A DNA stretch of 64,000 nt from Cercis canadensis (lineage: Eukaryota; Streptophyta; Magnoliopsida; Fabales; Fabaceae), in NCBI GenBank assembly GCA_003255065.1, contig QAOA01007971.1:568370-632369 (forward strand). Reading direction: 5' to 3'. This document shows positions 12,857-25,100 of this stretch, piece by piece (within the stretch, counting starts at the first letter, position 1; each line of letters begins with the position of its first letter). Below the pieces are notes generated by a model. It did not search any database, had not been told where the DNA came from, and saw only the letters and a program-made list of their open reading frames with translations. The translations under genes and the position numbers were made by a program.

Positions 12857-14506
12857 TAAATGATAGACTAAACAACTGAACCAAAAGTTATTACTAATAT
12901 AAATTGGGCAATTGAACTGAAGTTTTCCTGGTTCTGCACCCATACTAATAAAATTACAATGAGTTCATAATGTTCTTTTCTCCTCACCCTTGATAATATT
13001 TCGCTTTCTGGTGCCAAGGTTGGGTAGCTTGGTTTGGTTGTGTAGCTGCTTGGTGTCAGTTTCTGCCATCTTGGGCCTTTATTGAGAATAGCCCAACTTG
13101 ATGAAATTGTAGTTTTGCTGTCGAAAGTTTTTGTAAAGGGTCCAAACGAATCCACGTCCCTACCATTTAATTCCTCTTGGTAATTAGAGCAAGGTACTAA
13201 TGTCGTGTATGAAATCCTTAAGGGCCTGTTTTTTCTTACACTAACTGTGACGCTAGATAGCCATCACTAGACTGCATCAAAGATTTGAAGCGAAAAAATG
13301 TGGGTGGTGTGAGTACTTTGGGCCCCCTTTGAGTTCTTTCTGGTTCTGTCACTGGGTGAGTTGTTGCTGCTGGCTCTTGCATGTTACCCGATGGCAGCAA
13401 AGAATAATTTTTTTGTGATATTTATTTTTGTTTTTATGAATAAATTGTAAATAAAAATTTTGGATATTTGCACTTGGATCACGTTGTGACTTAGCCCTCT
13501 AGTGTAAATGGGCCAATACAAATAGGCCCAACCCAAGAAAGCATGAAAACCCAATCAAACTAAATAAATGAAAAAAGAAAAAAAAATGATTAGATCAATT
13601 AAAACAAAAGTAATTCATATAAAAAATAGAATCTAATCAAACTAAAATTGATCCAGACACAATAAACTTTATAAGAGATATAATAATTTCTACAAGATGC
13701 AGATTAAATAGCAGCATTCATAATGAAAGCAGGGTGACACAAAGTGGATAGTGCTCAAGTATTTGATCACTTCTTACAAGAATAATAGCACATACATCTG
13801 AAAAGGCCGTCACATTCTCCGAAAACTGAATTCTCCCCATTCTTGCATAAGTTATTGCAAGCATCATTGCCCCAACAAGCCCCATGAAATAGTCCACTAA
13901 ACCTTTTACAGTATTTTGGTCCCAAATTTTGTATCCCTACAAAGATCAAAGAAAAAGTAGATAAAGAAAGATAATACTGGTTGATATGATTATGATTCTT
14001 AACCAATATAGAAGAGAGAGAGTAACCGTTGATGGAGGGGAAAGAGAAGGAAAAGGTAGAGAAAGGCAATAATGAATGTTGAAGATTTACAAAGGGAAGT
14101 CTTCATGCTTGCAAGAAATTGAAGACTGTTAGTGATGCTCAAGGAAAGTATTTGGTTGGGTATATATAGAAAGGTGAAAGCCAGGCGTTGGTGTTAAGCG
14201 TCTTCCAATTACGGCCATAGACTTGTCTTTGCTTCTTGTCATGTTCCTTTCTTTGCTATACTTGTGATGGTTCTGGGCAGCAGTCAAAGTGAAATACACA
14301 ACAGGAAGCAAAGCTAATTTTGAATATGCTCTGCAATTTAATAATAAAAGTGTATAATTAGCATTTCTCGTTATCAATGTTCCAAAAAGAAAATTTATTT
14401 CATTTAATATTATTTAAATCAAGAGGATAAGAAGAAAAGGGGTATCTACAAGAAGGTCAATGCAAAGAGTGAGGCATACTAGAAAGAAAGAGACAAGATG
14501 GTTCTT
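12857..14506. repeat. Direct segmental duplication, copy 2
   Basis: This is the longer partner of 10676-12050, with the same ends and near-identical sequence plus the extra block at about 13748-14022 carrying the defensin intron and second exon. It is preceded by an AT-rich stretch ending CCAAACGGGGCC, a motif often seen at ends of plant non-autonomous elements. A minus-strand open frame at 12868-13155 is interrupted in copy 1 and is not recognised. Confidence 0.9.
13767..14106 (-). CDS. Plant defensin-like secreted peptide (two exons)
   Basis: A small secreted cysteine-rich peptide of the plant defensin (gamma-thionin) fold, expected to act outside the cell, often as an antimicrobial. Exon 2 (13767-13936) gives the mature part. 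It starts near YCKRFSGLFHGACWGNDAC, then NNLCKNGENSVFGEC and RCMCYYSCKK, so all eight cysteines follow the family order C, C, CX3C, GXC, CXC, C. Exon 1 starts at 14106 with a strongly hydrophobic signal peptide; defensin genes usually have one intron just after this. Two GT donors are possible. The one ending exon 1 at 14004 keeps the reading phase and gives 90 residues; the nearer one at 14027 does not. A TATATATA box lies at 14160-14167, about 55 bp upstream. The matching block at 10676-12050 has lost exon 2. Confidence 0.75.
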
Positions 14507-15503
14507 GTTAATAACAAACAAAGGTGGTTTGGAAACTTGGAGAAGTAGTTTAACAAGGTGCAGAGTTCAAAAAGTGGCTCTACTTGGTGTGTTTCCGGAT
14601 CTTGCATTGCATATACGGCTGGTTTCCTTCCGTAGTCCTTGTTCTTTAGTATCCAAATCATGCTGTTGGGCAGCATCATCAGAACCTAGAAGAGTTCAAA
14701 CATTGGAAGCGAGTTTCTTATTCTGGTTAATAACAAGTGTTAGGACTAGGTTTCAATGACTTACTTCTTCTATCTTTACCAGAACCAACCCCGTTCAGAA
14801 AGAGTAGAGACTCGTATTCATAGACCAGTCTCCGTAGAGAAAGCATGAAATAGCAAGTAGCCAAAAACATACGAATAGCTAAACAACTAAGAGAACTAAT
14901 TGATTGATGCTTGGACAGGTGACAACTGACAAGGACAAAACCGTACGGACGAACCGTAGAGTGAACGTCGGTTCAGCCTTTCAGGGTCCAGACCCATCAA
15001 AGATTGACCATGATTTGATGAACCTCAGTAGTTTGGTCCGTATGTAAGCAAGAGGTGGGCCCAGTCCAATTAATCCACAGGTTCAAAAGCTGCACTTTGT
15101 AAAGCTTCTGACCCGGTGATTCCCTTGACCCACCGGTTCGAACCGGAGAGAGGCTCACACTTCTGATTTCTGACCCCTGTGGCTTTGGGATTATTATGTA
15201 TTCTAAATTCTAATTCTATTCTCTGTGGTTATCTTTAGTGATCTGTACCAGAATGGATTAATGGACTTTTTATTATTTATTTTTATCCGATAATTAATAC
15301 TAATACAAAGTTACAAACCACTGAATCAGTACGGATTAAATTATTTTTTTTGTTCAGAAAATTCATTATGCAAAGTTTAAGCCTTGATCTTCTCATTTTT
15401 AGTAGCTTTTACATAACGGGGTATTTCGATCCTAGTCAAACAAAGGCTTTTCCCTGTCCTCTATGATTTTCAAGGTCAAATTAATTTTTTTTTTCATAAA
15501 TTT

Positions 15504-15760
15504 AAGGTTTAATTGTAATTTTAGTCTCCTTATTTTAATAATTTAAATTTTTTTTGATTTCCCTTTTTTAAAAATGAACTATTGAGTCTCTTTATATTCA
15601 TAAAATGTACAATTTTGGTTATTTTGTCTTTAAATTAAAATTCTTACGTTTATTTTAAGGTGTAAAGTTATCTGATTTATAATTTCACTGTTCAAATTGA
15701 AGAGTTATGTCTTGTAAATTTTCTATTTAATTTTAGCTCGATTTAATAATAAAAAAATTC
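15504..15760 (+). repeat. Left half of foldback element family
   Basis: The sequence begins AAGGTTTAATTGTAATTTTA and tracks the left arm of 59966-60511 through AACTATTGAGTC, ATGTACAATTTTGG, AAATTCTTA, GGTGTAAAGTT and TTTTAGCTCGAT. The right arm is absent, so the copy is truncated or has decayed beyond recognition after 15760. Confidence 0.65.
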
Positions 15761-16261
15761 TGTTAAAATTTTCAAAGGATTACACTTTCAAAAAATTTCA
15801 ACGACGTTAGAATTTTTTGGGAGGGGAATTTTTTTTTTTTTAAATTCTAGTATCATCTGATATTCACAGCATCATTACCTGAGCTCTGTGTAAAGGGGTG
15901 TCCTTCAGCTCACAGTGACATGTTACTCAACTCACAGTGACATGTTACCAAACATACTCATACTACTACACACTTATATAATTGAGCAGTGCAATGGTGA
16001 GTACTAATTAGCACTTTGCTTTTGTAACGGTTGGTTAAGAACGAACTCTTTCAGCTGTCCAGTTGAAAAGTAGAAAAAGCTAGTCAAAAAATTATAAATT
16101 AGAATATTAAAATTAAAACAAGTAGACAAGAAATGCTTTATGTATACCATGAGTAACACTCACAAGACTCAATAGTTAACAGAATCTAAGTTATGTAGAA
16201 AAGAAATTTAAGTAAATTTAGTTTAGTTTGTGATGGTACATGGGTAAAACTACAAAAGGAT

Positions 16262-16478
16262 AAAAATATATTTACTTAAGATATAGGGTGTATTTGAAAG
16301 TGTTTTGATTTTTTTTGTTTTAAAAAACATCCATTTCTTGTTCTTGTTTTATTGTTTTTAAAACAGTTTTGTAAGAAGAAATTTTTAAAAACAGTTTTAT
16401 CAAACAAGTTTTTTTGTTTTATTGTTTTCAAAAACAAAAAAACTGTTTTTAAAAACAGATTTCAAACAGGCCCATATT
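16262..16478. mobile_element. Short element with imperfect terminal inverted repeats
   Basis: The left end has GTGTATTTGAAAGTGTTTT and the right end reads GGGCCTGTTTGAAATCTGTTT in reverse complement. The interior is a series of TTTTAAAACAG-like words in both orientations. There is no coding capacity. It fits a MITE of the hAT-like kind, but the target duplication is not clear. Confidence 0.45.
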
Positions 16479-17177
16479 TTCTCTTGCTTTAACTCATTTT
16501 AGACACTTAACCTATTTTACTTACACACACTCTCACGTCGTCTTTCTCTATACCAAACCTACTTTCTTTCTCGTCAATATTAAGTTGACTTAAGCGTCAG
16601 ATGTGACACCGAAACTTCGACTACAACCTTCTTTAATTGTACTTCTCTCTTAGCAAGTTGTCGATTTCACCCAAACTCAAGCAACAAGAATTTGAATTGT
16701 TCTAACTTAGTCAAATTAATGTTTGGGTAATACTGTTACCAAATATATATTAGTCATCACTTGGGCCACCAAAGTCCAATTTACAGATCATACATCCACA
16801 GGCTATTTGACACCACTGCTTCACTTTTTGCAACGTTATTAGAATATCAGCATAAAACTTTTTCAAATTTATAACTACTTGCATGAGAAAGGTTAACAAA
16901 TCTACGTAGTTGGTCAAATTGTAATTTTTAATTTTAACGAATCCGTGCTTTACGTTTAAAAATGGGTTACCATTAATTGGATAATAAAAGGTTTGACAAG
17001 ACATGGACAAGGACAACCTTTTAACTTTCAAGTCTTAACAGTAACGTAGTTACCGTTTGATTTGGTGCTTTACGGCTGTTACTGTAGGTTTAAACTGGCT
17101 TCTCGACTTCTTAATAAGGTCGACACTCGTGAAATTGAAATCTCATAGCCTCCATAGAATGATACTATGATAGAAAT

Positions 17178-17368
17178 CGACTCGGATTCGGTTATGTCAT
17201 TTGAGTCATGTTGTTTAAATCTGAGTCGTCTATTCTATTAAAATTCATCTGAATTATTAAAACACATTAATATTTAATGATTCAGATGAGTTTTAATAGA
17301 ATAAATGACTTAAATTTAAACAACATGACTCAAGTATTATGATTGAATCCAAATCCAATAGAAGTCAA
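17178..17368. mobile_element. Hairpin-forming MITE-like element
   Basis: Two arms of about 85-90 bp are near reverse complements. The left arm contains GAGTCATGTTGTTTAAAT and TATTCTATTAAAATTCATCT. The right arm contains AGATGAGTTTTAATAGAATA and ATTTAAACAACATGACTC. Only a short AT loop (around 17265-17275) separates them. There is no gene inside. Confidence 0.7.
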
Positions 17369-17899
17369 GAAAATGACATGTCAAAAAAATGATCCATAGA
17401 TCAAGTAAATTATATATTTGAAAAATTATCCATAATATATATACTTATAATTTTCTTTTATAATTTCCTTATAGTATTACCAACAAACAATAGACTAACA
17501 CTAGATGTGAATAATTAGACAAGATAATAATATTAAATTATTAAAATAATCAATGAAATGGCCGGCAACTTTATAATAAAACAAATGGGAAAAAACAAAG
17601 AGGAATAATGATAGAAATAGTTGCTAAGATAAAGTTTTGGATGACTTTCGTGCCTTAATTACAAGTTTAATCAATTTATTTGATAAATACTAACGAATAT
17701 ATCACAAGAATGACGTCAAAAATAAAAATAAAAATTGAAAAATAACTCAAATTTGCTTATACAAATCTTCTCACTTTCAACATCTTGTCCCTTTTTTTTA
17801 CAGGATCGGAATTCTCGTGTTTCTGCATATGTTTGGAATGACATCATTGGCATGTCTACAAAAACACAAATTGTGACATGCTTTTTAATAATTTGTATC

Positions 17900-18214
17900 A
17901 CAAACACCTAACATAATTATGTAAAATAAGCCAACTTTCAGATCCACTATTTTTCAATTTTTATGCTTTCAAAAGAGTTTCATCTCCTAGTGTTTTTTTT
18001 TTTTCAATTTTGTGGAGGCTATAATTGCTTTACAAGAATTGAGGCACGTAGCATTCNACAAACACCTAACATAATTATGTAAAATAAGCCAACTTTTAGA
18101 TCCACTATTTTTCAATTTTTATGCTTTCAAAAGAGTTTCATCTCCTAGTGTTTTTTTTTTTTCAATTTTGTGGAGGCTATAATTGCTTTACAAGAATTGA
18201 GGCACGTAGCATTC
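17900..18214. repeat. Two 157-bp direct copies joined by a single N
   Basis: 17900-18056 and 18058-18214 are the same length and nearly identical, with one difference noticed (CTTTCAG versus CTTTTAG). They are separated only by the N at 18057. This is the pattern of two overlapping contig ends placed side by side rather than merged. Confidence 0.9.
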
Positions 18215-21200
18215 ATGAATGTGATACATCATATATATATACTTGTGTCCCAGAATGAATCATACTTCTAGTCCTTGTTTGATGTGTACCCACAAACTTT
18301 CTGTCTATTTCAGGTCACAAAGCAGACACATTGGCCCTACCCACTTATTTTTGGTAATGTTACCTTGTTGCTTCTTCTCCAATAATTTTAGCAAAATTGT
18401 TGTTACTCCAATCTTCAAGAGTAGCTAATTATCAACATTGTTTAATTATTTATTTTTCACTACTTATTTTATATGTGACTAAAAATTAATATATATAGAC
18501 ACACACAATTTTTTTGTCATAACATTATACAAATTATACTTTGTGGCAGAATTTGAAGGTGAGGGCTATATTACGCTACATCACATTCAGTTGAGTGAGA
18601 CCTAGTATGACTTACAGTGAAAAAGTTGTTTCCTGTCATGTTTTCTTATATTGTGTCGTTCTTGTATTTTATAAAAAATGGTGTGTTCTAGTATATATTT
18701 GATTATTCAATTTTTTGAGATCTTTACAATAACACCAAAATCACTAAATGGGTCTTATTTAAACCCACTCAACTAAGGAGGTGTAGCGTAGTGCTCACCC
18801 AATTTGAATTAGAACATTATAACTATTTTTTTTCTCATCAAACTCAGATTCTATAACTGTTTATGGTTTTATATTGTACTTCAACAAATACATAACTAGA
18901 TAGAGAAATAGCTAGAGAGAGTGTGTGTGTGTAGGGCGGAAGAGAAAGGGAAAGCAATGTACAGTTTGAATTTAAAAGGTAATGATTCAATCATGATATA
19001 GTGTGTTATAGTTAAAAAGGTGGCGCATTTGGCACATGAGGCAAGGAGGGAGATATGGCGGTGTTTCAAATTTGAAATGAGAGAGATATTGAACTTTTTG
19101 TTATAAGGGTAGGTGAGTGAGAATAAGGGAAACAACTTTAGTACATTAGGGCCACGTGGGTGGGATTCAAGCAAACATCATAATATCCAATAATATTATC
19201 CCCACAAAGAGTCAGACTATTAGCTCAACTAATTAAACCAACACGACCCAAATTAAATATTAAATATTAGTTTAAGAAGAAAATAAAAATGAAAAGACAT
19301 GGTTGAGGGAGAGAGAGAGAGAGAGAGAGGAAGAGAATCTCTCTTATATTTGAATGAGGACAAGTGAAAGAGATTTCACACTAAATTCCAGCTTTGTGAG
19401 TATTAATTTAACTTAGAATCATAAAGCTTACAACTTTAGCTTTGGGAAGCCAAATTAGCAGCCTAAATATCGCTTTGCCAACCTTCAACCTTAGTTTACT
19501 TAATTTGCTTTCCCTCAACCCCACAACTCTCTCTTCTCTCTCAGTTAACCGACGAGTATTTGCTTTTCTATATGAAATCTATTTGACTTTGCCTTTCAAA
19601 CCAGCTACATACTTCTAGACAATTAAAATATCCTAATATTACTAATTAACTTATAAAAAATAAGAAAATTAATGTTTGTCGTATAAAAAAAAATTAAGTA
19701 TATTCAATTTATATAAGTTTAGTTACGATTTAAATAGATTTAATTAAATTTAAATATTACTTAAAGAATAGACATTACTTAAAGAATTGAAAATTTGAAA
19801 TATAAAACGAGGAAGATTTGGTTTTAGATGATTTTAAAATTTTGACACGTAGAGAATGTCTTCGTTTCATATTTCCTCTCTCTCTTTTGTGGGGTATTGT
19901 GGAAATAGCAGAAAAGTCTCCGCCGTAAGGACAACGGGACTTGGACTTCTATACATGGGACTTATTTAGTGTTTTTCATTTATTGTGTGTGTTTATGCTT
20001 AAATAATATTAATATGGAAGGACAAGTATCAAGGTTTTGACTTATAGAACCAAGTAAGCTTTGTGTAAAATGTGCAATTGAAACAAACAATGTTCTCTGT
20101 GTCTGCCAACAGAGTTTGCAAAGCATTTATCACCCGAGCTCACTTGTTTAGTACAAAGTAAGTGCATCACTCCTTTATTGCCTTATTTATTTCATTTTGC
20201 ATTAATATGCATGCATGGAAGGGTACCAATTCTCATGCCATGCATCATGCTCACACATAAACAATAAAGAAGAAGAACTAAATGCCCATGATTTTCATTC
20301 AAGAGAAGCTAACTCTCTTCTTACCCTTCTCGCCAAAAGTGGCTTAAAGGGTTTCTTCTAGGTTATACATATTCACCCTATCTTTTTTTTTTTTTTTTTT
20401 GTTTNTTGTTAACAAAAGTTTAAGGTGAATGAAGACTATCTCATTTTAAGGTCAAAACATGTTACAGGTCTTACAAGCGAAATAATTTAATCCTTACTAA
20501 CTAAACCAACCCCAATTGGCACATATTCATCCTATATGTGTTTGTTAGTGTGGTATTTTAAAATCAATAAAATTCATATGAAAAGTTATAATTTTGACAT
20601 ACTAATTAATTAATGTGATGTTTTTTTTTAAAATAATGATCAATTAGAATATTGATAATTTGAGGTTGATAAAGAAAGTGATAGTAGATAAAAGGATATT
20701 TGACTTGGGATGCTTATTTAAGTGGATTGATATAAAAAAAAAAATGAATATTTCAATTGAGGTTGATCGTGAAAACTATAAAATATGGTTTTTCAAGTAG
20801 AGATCTTACTTTAGATACTTGCATTCTTTATTAACTAATTAAAAATAAAGAAAAAGGAGAGTGAGATGTTGATAGGAAGTGATCATTAAACAATGTGGTA
20901 TACATATCCTTGTAATATAATGCTTCATTATGGCATATATAATAAGCCTATATACATTGCATCCAAAAACTAGATATGCACAAGCAAAATAGAGAATAGA
21001 ATCTCCTATGAATTGGCAGATTATAATTCAAAAAGTGGATATTTCCTCTTATCCTTCATGCAATATTCAACAATGTAAGAACAAAAAGTGAGTGTCATTA
21101 TCCGATCTTGATGCAAAGTCAAAACCTGAGCATCACTGTTTTTTCACTACAAGGGAAAATCATACACAGGACTCCATTTCCATCCCAATGAAACAATAAA

Positions 21201-21940
21201 ACCCTCTTCGTTCTGTTCCATTCACTCTTGATTCATACCCTCTACTTATCCCGCAATATCCGTTCACGTGCTGAGGCTTCTTTTGGCCTCTTACCCTCAT
21301 GCCCCCTTTTCCCCAAAATGCCCACGTACTCGTTCTTATTATTACTTTCAATACCCAGTTACCCACTGAATCCACCTTACACACTCCATAATTGAAATGT
21401 CACTATGAAAATTCAGTACCACCTTGTCTCTGCCACATAAGGAATGATAATAATATCTGCATCTCGTAATTTCCCAATCCAAACAAGGCCCATGAAAGCA
21501 CTATACATAGACATGGCAACAAACGAAGGGAGAAAATAGGGAAAGCAATTAATGTTGTGAAATTAAACAAGGAATGAGATGAGCTGCATGAAAACCAAGT
21601 GCAATGTTTTAATTGAAGGAGCAGATTAAGATCAAGGGCAAAATAGGGAAATAAATTAATTATTGGTGAATTTAATTAGGATTGAGACGGTGGCCTTGTC
21701 CGTTACGAATCGCTGTCCGAGACATCATTGCTCGGTGGTGACACGTAAGATTGACCCAAGGCAATTGTAGAGGAGACTCAAGTGTTGACGTTTTCAAAAA
21801 GGCTTTTCCCTCTAGTAAGTGATTTTGCATGCGTAAGTGTGTAACGGCGTTATTCGCCGTCGTTTCGCTATATATACTGCCTCCATATCCCTCCCTCCCT
21901 TTATTCAACGTTTTTCTTCAGTTTTCAATTACTCCACTTT
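18215..21940. other. Spacer upstream of the Sec14 gene
   Basis: No gene is supported. There is a (GA)n tract at 19309-19329 and a poly-T run broken by the N at 20405. The frames at 18896-19174 and 21160-21384 are low-complexity or promoter-like and show no family features. The part nearest 21900 is likely promoter and leader of the gene that starts at 22114. Confidence 0.5.
19309..19329. repeat. (GA)n microsatellite
   Basis: A pure GA dinucleotide run, directly visible. Confidence 0.9.
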
Positions 21941-21941
21941 C

Positions 21942-21966
21942 CCTCTCTCTCTCTCTCTCTCTCTCT
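21942..21966. repeat. (CT)n microsatellite in the Sec14 leader
   Basis: A pure CT run about 150 bp before the start codon at 22114, within the presumed 5' UTR. Pyrimidine repeats in leaders are common in plants; no specific regulatory role can be shown here. Confidence 0.85.
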
Positions 21967-22113
21967 TGTGCAAGTTCAAGAAGTGCAAAGAAAGCGATTT
22001 TTATTACTGGTTGCGTGAAGCAGAAGTTTGGTATATTGGTTGTGTGTTTTCTTGTTGGAGATCATTGATTGTTAGATCATTACTGTGAAGTTAATTCTGT
22101 TCTGTTTCTCGAA

Positions 22114-25100
22114 ATGGGGAAGAAAGAACAGAGAGATCAGAAAGACAGTGCTAGAGTTGAAGCTGTTCTTGAGCTACTCAGAAAACAAACACCACTCACA
22201 GTTAAACAGGTTTAGACTCTTTCTATTTCTCCTATCTGGGTTTTCCTGCTTTTTCACTCACTGTTTCTTTTAGTACCCAAACTTGGTTATACTGAAACAG
22301 TCGCAGATTTCGTTAGCTACTTTTTGTTTCTTCTTCAAAAACTCTTGTTTTGCTTATTCTGGCGCCACTGTTTGGTCCTGGAGTTGTGGGTCTTAGGCTT
22401 TGCTTATTCTGTTTGTAGGAGAAGTTCTGCAACTATGCTTGTGTGGAACGGTTTCTGAAAGCGAAGGGGGAGAATGTGAAAAAAGCTGCGAAGCAACTCA
22501 GGGCTTGTTTGTCTTGGAGAGAGAGTATAGGAACTGGTATGTGTGTGTAGTTATAATAATGCACATTACACAGTTTCCTAATTCTTTTCTTTTTGCCTTC
22601 TTATTCTTCTATACTGGAAAAGGCTTTTCCCATAGGCAAAAATCTGCAGCCACGCCTTTTGTTGTGAATCATCGACTTCTCTTTTTGTTTTCGTTCGCAC
22701 AACATAATCTTGCTTTTTCCTTACTTTGAATTTCTATGCGTTAAAGTAGACTCCATATTCCCTACTAATGATTAAAGTCATTCCCTCCATACCCAAAAAA
22801 AGAAAAAAAATAACTTTTATTTTTGTTTTTGAAAAAAAAAAAAAAAAAAAAAAANAAAAAAAAAAAACAGAGCACTTGATAGCAGATGAGTTCTCAGCTG
22901 AACTAGCTGACGGGTTGGCTTATGTTGCTGGTCATGACGATGAATCCAGACCCGTTATGGTAATTTCACACTGAACCTTCCTCTCTTTCTCTCTCTCTAT
23001 CTCTCTGTATCAAAGTTTTCTTTTGAAATATATGTAATTGTGGGATTGTCTTTTTTTGTTTGGATAGATTTTCCGGATGAGGCAAGACTACCATAAGTTG
23101 CATTCCCAGAAACTGTGAGTTGCCAAACACAAACCTTAGTCTTTTAGAATTCACTAATTTCTGCTATTATTAATATTAGTTTAGGAAGAAAATTGAAAAC
23201 TAAAACTTTCCTCGTTCTCTCTTTTGAATTTTTAAGGTTTACTCGTTTGCTGGTGTTCACACTGGAGGTGGCCATTTCAACCATGCCCAAAAACGTAGAA
23301 CAATTTGTCATGCTCTTCGATGCAAGTAAGTCCGCTTAAAATGCCCAAAATGCCCTTTAAGCATTATTGAGGGAAAAAGTTCGAGTAAAAAAGAAAGAAA
23401 AGTGGAGCAAAACAGAAAAGATCTCATGCTGCTGAGCGTAATAAATGAGAGAGATCAGGCATGCATGTGTGTCGGAGAAGTAGCACCGGCATGGTCTGAG
23501 TATTTTTTCAGAAAGTGTCCGGTGTGCCCCTGTGGTGTCAAGGTCTAGGCTCCAAATTTTAAGGGTATTATCGGGAATTGGAGTTATTATTAATATTCCC
23601 TCCTAGAATTGGTACATTTCAATCTGCTGCTTCCTTAAATACATGGATTCTCCAGCAGCACAAGTACCCTATTTTCCATGATTATCCTTTTTCCCTTTTT
23701 CCCAGTACTCGATGATTCTCCTTATCTGATCCTAACTTTAATAATCAACATGATTATTGTAATTAAGTTAATTATTATAAATTAATTTAACTTAATCTGA
23801 TATTAATTTGCAGGCTTTTACAGGTCAGCATCTGGTTTCATGAACTTGTTACTGGCAGCACTGAAAATAGTGGGAGAGTACTACCCTGAACGGCTACACA
23901 GGGCTTTTGTCATAGACCCTCCTTCTCTCTTTGCTTATATGTGGAAGGTAAAAAATTCAAACACAAGACATGCCTAATTTTAGTAGTCTACCATGTACTG
24001 TTAACTATTGCCAGTTAGACTCCAACACTGCACTTCTCACTAATCTGCTCTTCTGCTAATACTGTTGTATCATGTAGCTACTATGCATGTTACCTCTCTA
24101 ACCACCAATCATGGACCACACCCACACACTCTTTTGGCTGGCCCACCACCACCCAAAATCCATGTTGAAATATCCCCTTTCACATTTCCTATTACTATCA
24201 TAACATATGATATTTCCATTCTTTCTTTTTCTTTCATTTTCTTTCCCTTCATTTCAAACTCCCAAACAGACCTTAAATAAAAACTATGAGCCATATAAAA
24301 AGGAATTTAATTGGACCCAATTATGTGTTTAGTTAAAGATGAATAGGTTGTAGTCCGTGATGTGACGAGGGTTTAGGTAATTTGCAATAGGCTCGTTAAA
24401 TTCATAAGTGTACCATTTCTATGATTGTGAAAAAAGTTAGGTCTGTTTGCATTTCTCTATGTTAGACTTATAGGGTACACTATTTGTCTTAACCAATTTT
24501 GTTTTAGCCATAAGCACCGGAAGACATGCATCACATAAAAATACTATACGTCTGTTTGCATTTTTGGTGTTAGATTTTTAGGGTACACTATTGTTTTACA
24601 TTGTTCTAAAAGTCATTGACAAGGACGAATACCACTGCTACCTATTTTGTTTTAGCATAAGCAGCAGCACACATGCAGAGCAGAAAAAAGAACAGTTACC
24701 TGATATGATTTCTAGTTCATGTATCGTTTGATAACTGATGGAGAAATGCTTATCAAGTTAAATTATTTATTTTAATAAATTATTTTTGTTTGGCCTAATA
24801 TAAGCTTAAATACTATTTTCACTACAATTGTAAGCTCTAATCTAAAATTCTGATTAATATAAATATTGATTATGTGTGTTGCGGGTGCAGGGAGTTCGGC
24901 CATTTCTTGATCTATCAACGGAGACGAGGATGGTATCGTCGTTAGATTTTGAAGAATCATTGGACTTCAACGACTTTTCAGCTTATCCACGAGCCGCATC
25001 CCTCCGATTTGATCCCTCCACTATTAAATCGACAGCTAAGGTTGGCGCATGCTCATCATCTCGATTCTCCTTCACCGTCTCCCATCACTTTGACTCTTTG

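Larger units (their letters stand above)
14507..17899. other. Repeat-rich spacer without a supported gene
   Basis: This holds a half foldback element (15504-15760), a short element with terminal inverted repeats (16262-16478) and a hairpin element (17178-17368). A minus-strand stretch at 14560-14690 looks weakly exon-like but matches no family I recognise. The self-complementary CCGGTTCGAACCGG at 15133-15146 is not part of a tRNA. Confidence 0.5.

Noticed and set aside
12868-13155. Minus-strand frame of 95 codons in duplication copy 2
   Set aside because: The equivalent frame is interrupted in copy 1 and matches no family I know.
14460-14759. Plus-strand frame of 99 codons at the edge of the duplicated block
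   Set aside because: It begins inside the repeat boundary and shows no domain; a minus-strand exon-like reading is equally unsupported.
15133-15146. CCGGTTCGAACCGG resembling a tRNA T-loop
   Set aside because: It is a simple palindrome. No acceptor stem, D-loop or anticodon arm can be placed around it.
18896-19174. Minus-strand frame of 92 codons
   Set aside because: Low-complexity composition in AT-rich spacer; no homology, promoter or splice partner recognised.
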